A stretch of DNA of 64,000 nucleotides from Echinometra lucunter (lineage: Eukaryota > Echinodermata > Echinoidea > Camarodonta > Echinometridae), in NCBI GenBank assembly GCA_029962745.1, contig CM057156.1:28152731-28216730 (forward strand), read 5' to 3'. This document shows, one piece after another, positions 63,027-64,000 of this stretch. Every line of letters begins with the position of its first letter. Position 1 is the stretch's first letter. Both the position numbers and the translations under genes were made by a program. The notes below the pieces were generated by a model that saw only the letters and a list, made by a program, of their open reading frames with translations, was not told the DNA's origin and searched no databases.

Positions 63027-63450
63027 AGCTGAGTTTTTAATGTCAATGAAAATGTAAATTACCTATAGGTACAAATTATTGATGTGGATATTGTATCAGC
63101 TGGCTAACTTAAAAACCCCGTCATGCTCATGAAATAGTGCAAAATATATCTGGAAATCGTTTTTCCTTACAATTCCTTTGTTGGGTAGGCCTATGTCTCT
63201 CCAGACGTTTGGACGGCTTCCATCCCTAACAATCACGAGAATAAGTGGTAGCAGAGATGAAGATGCTTCTGCTATAGGCTTTAATGCCTTAATGTCACAC
63301 AACGTTACCAAACGGCTTAATGAAACAGCTTATATGGCGTTTAAGAATTAACAGGCTCAGAAACTTTCAATAACTTATTATTTTTAGAACTATTCAAGTT
63401 GGGATTTTTTTTCTTTAAAGAGAGGAGTAGAGAAAATTGTTGCAACTTAC

Positions 63451-63484
63451 CAAAGAAACACGCAATAGCTAGTACAGTTTTCAT
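63451..63484 (-). CDS. Candidate first coding exon of a secreted protein (signal peptide)
   Basis: On the minus strand, ATG in a good context (TCAAAATGAAA) begins MKTVLAIACFF, a basic then hydrophobic start typical of a signal peptide. After 34 coding bases it meets a consensus donor, TTTG/GTAAGT. A TATA box lies about 140 bases upstream. A short signal-peptide exon with a phase-1 donor is a common layout for secreted proteins. I could not find the next exon, so the product is unknown. It is short enough that chance is possible. Confidence 0.38.
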
Positions 63485-63620
63485 TTTGACGGCTGCTATT
63501 AAAACAAAATTTCCCCAAGGAAAACGATGGCAGGAACAGAAATAAATAATCAGTACCGTGACAGAAGGTCCGTATCATTGAAAAGCATGGATGGAATGGT
63601 ATCCCGTAAATGTTTGTTCG

Positions 63621-63629
63621 CTTTATATA
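63621..63629 (-). promoter_or_regulatory. TATA box of the candidate secreted-protein gene
   Basis: TATATAAAG on the minus strand. Transcription would start near 63597 and give a 5' UTR of about 110 bases before the ATG at 63484. Confidence 0.38.
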
Positions 63630-64000
63630 TGGACCCTTTTAAGGGCTAACCCGCCGAATTAGCTAAAAAACACACACCCACTAATGGAGAAGTGCTATGA
63701 GCAGCGCACTTCTTATTTGATCGCGCACGCACCATTTCGTAGAAGATATGGTCTCATACGTTCTTGTACAAGTTAATACGAAGGTTAAGAGAAGATTTCG
63801 ATTGCGATTAATGATGATTAAAGGTCAAGCCTTGACACCACCTGACTAGTGACCACATTTCCGTTGGATACCTCTTTCATTTTGGCCTCCTTCTACCATG
63901 CTTACTCATGGTTAAAAACGAACCCTCTTAATTCATGGGCTGTATATCTGTAACTCATACGTGAAACGCTTTTAAACACTATCCATTTAACGTCTAAAGT

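Noticed and set aside
63096..63311. 71-aa frame as second exon of the candidate secreted gene
   Set aside because: No convincing acceptor with matching phase, and the sequence does not look like a domain.
1..64000. CRISPR arrays, prokaryotic operons, integrated viral genes
   Set aside because: No regularly spaced identical repeats with unique spacers, no dense gene runs, and no polymerase, integrase or capsid-like frames of useful length.

Overview
Eukaryotic, intron-rich, AT-leaning genomic DNA with very many microsatellites, long G or C homopolymer runs, and short inverted-repeat transposons. The gene content (a DAZAP1-like RNA-binding protein, a Golgi carbohydrate sulfotransferase, a C1q-domain protein, PHAX), the 0.5-5 kb introns and the repeat types point to a marine deuterostome invertebrate, most likely an echinoderm such as a sea urchin. 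The species assignment is inference. There are no bacterial operons, CRISPR arrays, true tRNA or rRNA genes, or viral genes. A 500-base run of N (57561-58060) is an assembly gap.

Layout. 1-8.3 kb: the last three coding exons (+ strand) and presumed 3' UTR of a DAZAP1-like gene whose RRM exons lie left of the window. 9-20 kb: mostly repeats, including a hAT-like element with a second member of its family inside it (9944-11249), two tRNA-derived SINEs, a TIR element (15072-15942), and a degenerate minisatellite split by a SINE and a MITE (17.5-18.0 kb). 20.8-22.8 kb: a complete two-exon carbohydrate sulfotransferase gene (+), 461 aa, with an intact 3'-PAPS motif and an altered 5'-PAPS motif. 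27.1-33.1 kb: a C1q-domain gene on the minus strand; its two C-terminal exons are firm and two upstream exons are proposed from splice phase. 34.8-36.1 kb: an 11-copy pyrimidine minisatellite split by a 233-bp MITE. 36.4-38.0 kb: a 1.5-kb hAT-like element. 38.5-42 kb: microsatellites. 42.3-48.5 kb: PHAX on the minus strand in two coding exons, with an intron largely made of four transposon-like insertions. 50.9-51.9 kb: a 926-bp foldback element with a 9-bp target duplication (Mutator-like). 53.4-53.9 kb: a four-copy tandem repeat with poly-C tracts. 56.1-56.5 kb: a GC-rich promoter-like segment that could drive PHAX. 63.4-63.6 kb: a TATA box plus a signal-peptide-like first exon on the minus strand.

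The four recognised genes are unrelated: pre-mRNA processing (DAZAP1-like), glycan sulfation (CHST-like), extracellular recognition (C1q) and snRNA export (PHAX). They do not form a pathway or cluster. I found no convincing new multi-gene system. The most interesting material is the mobile-element record. Five members of one hAT-like family have identifiable 8-bp target duplications and ends next to G/C homopolymers, one nested inside another; there is also the Mutator-like foldback. The sulfotransferase with a substituted PAPS-binding lysine position is the other main observation.
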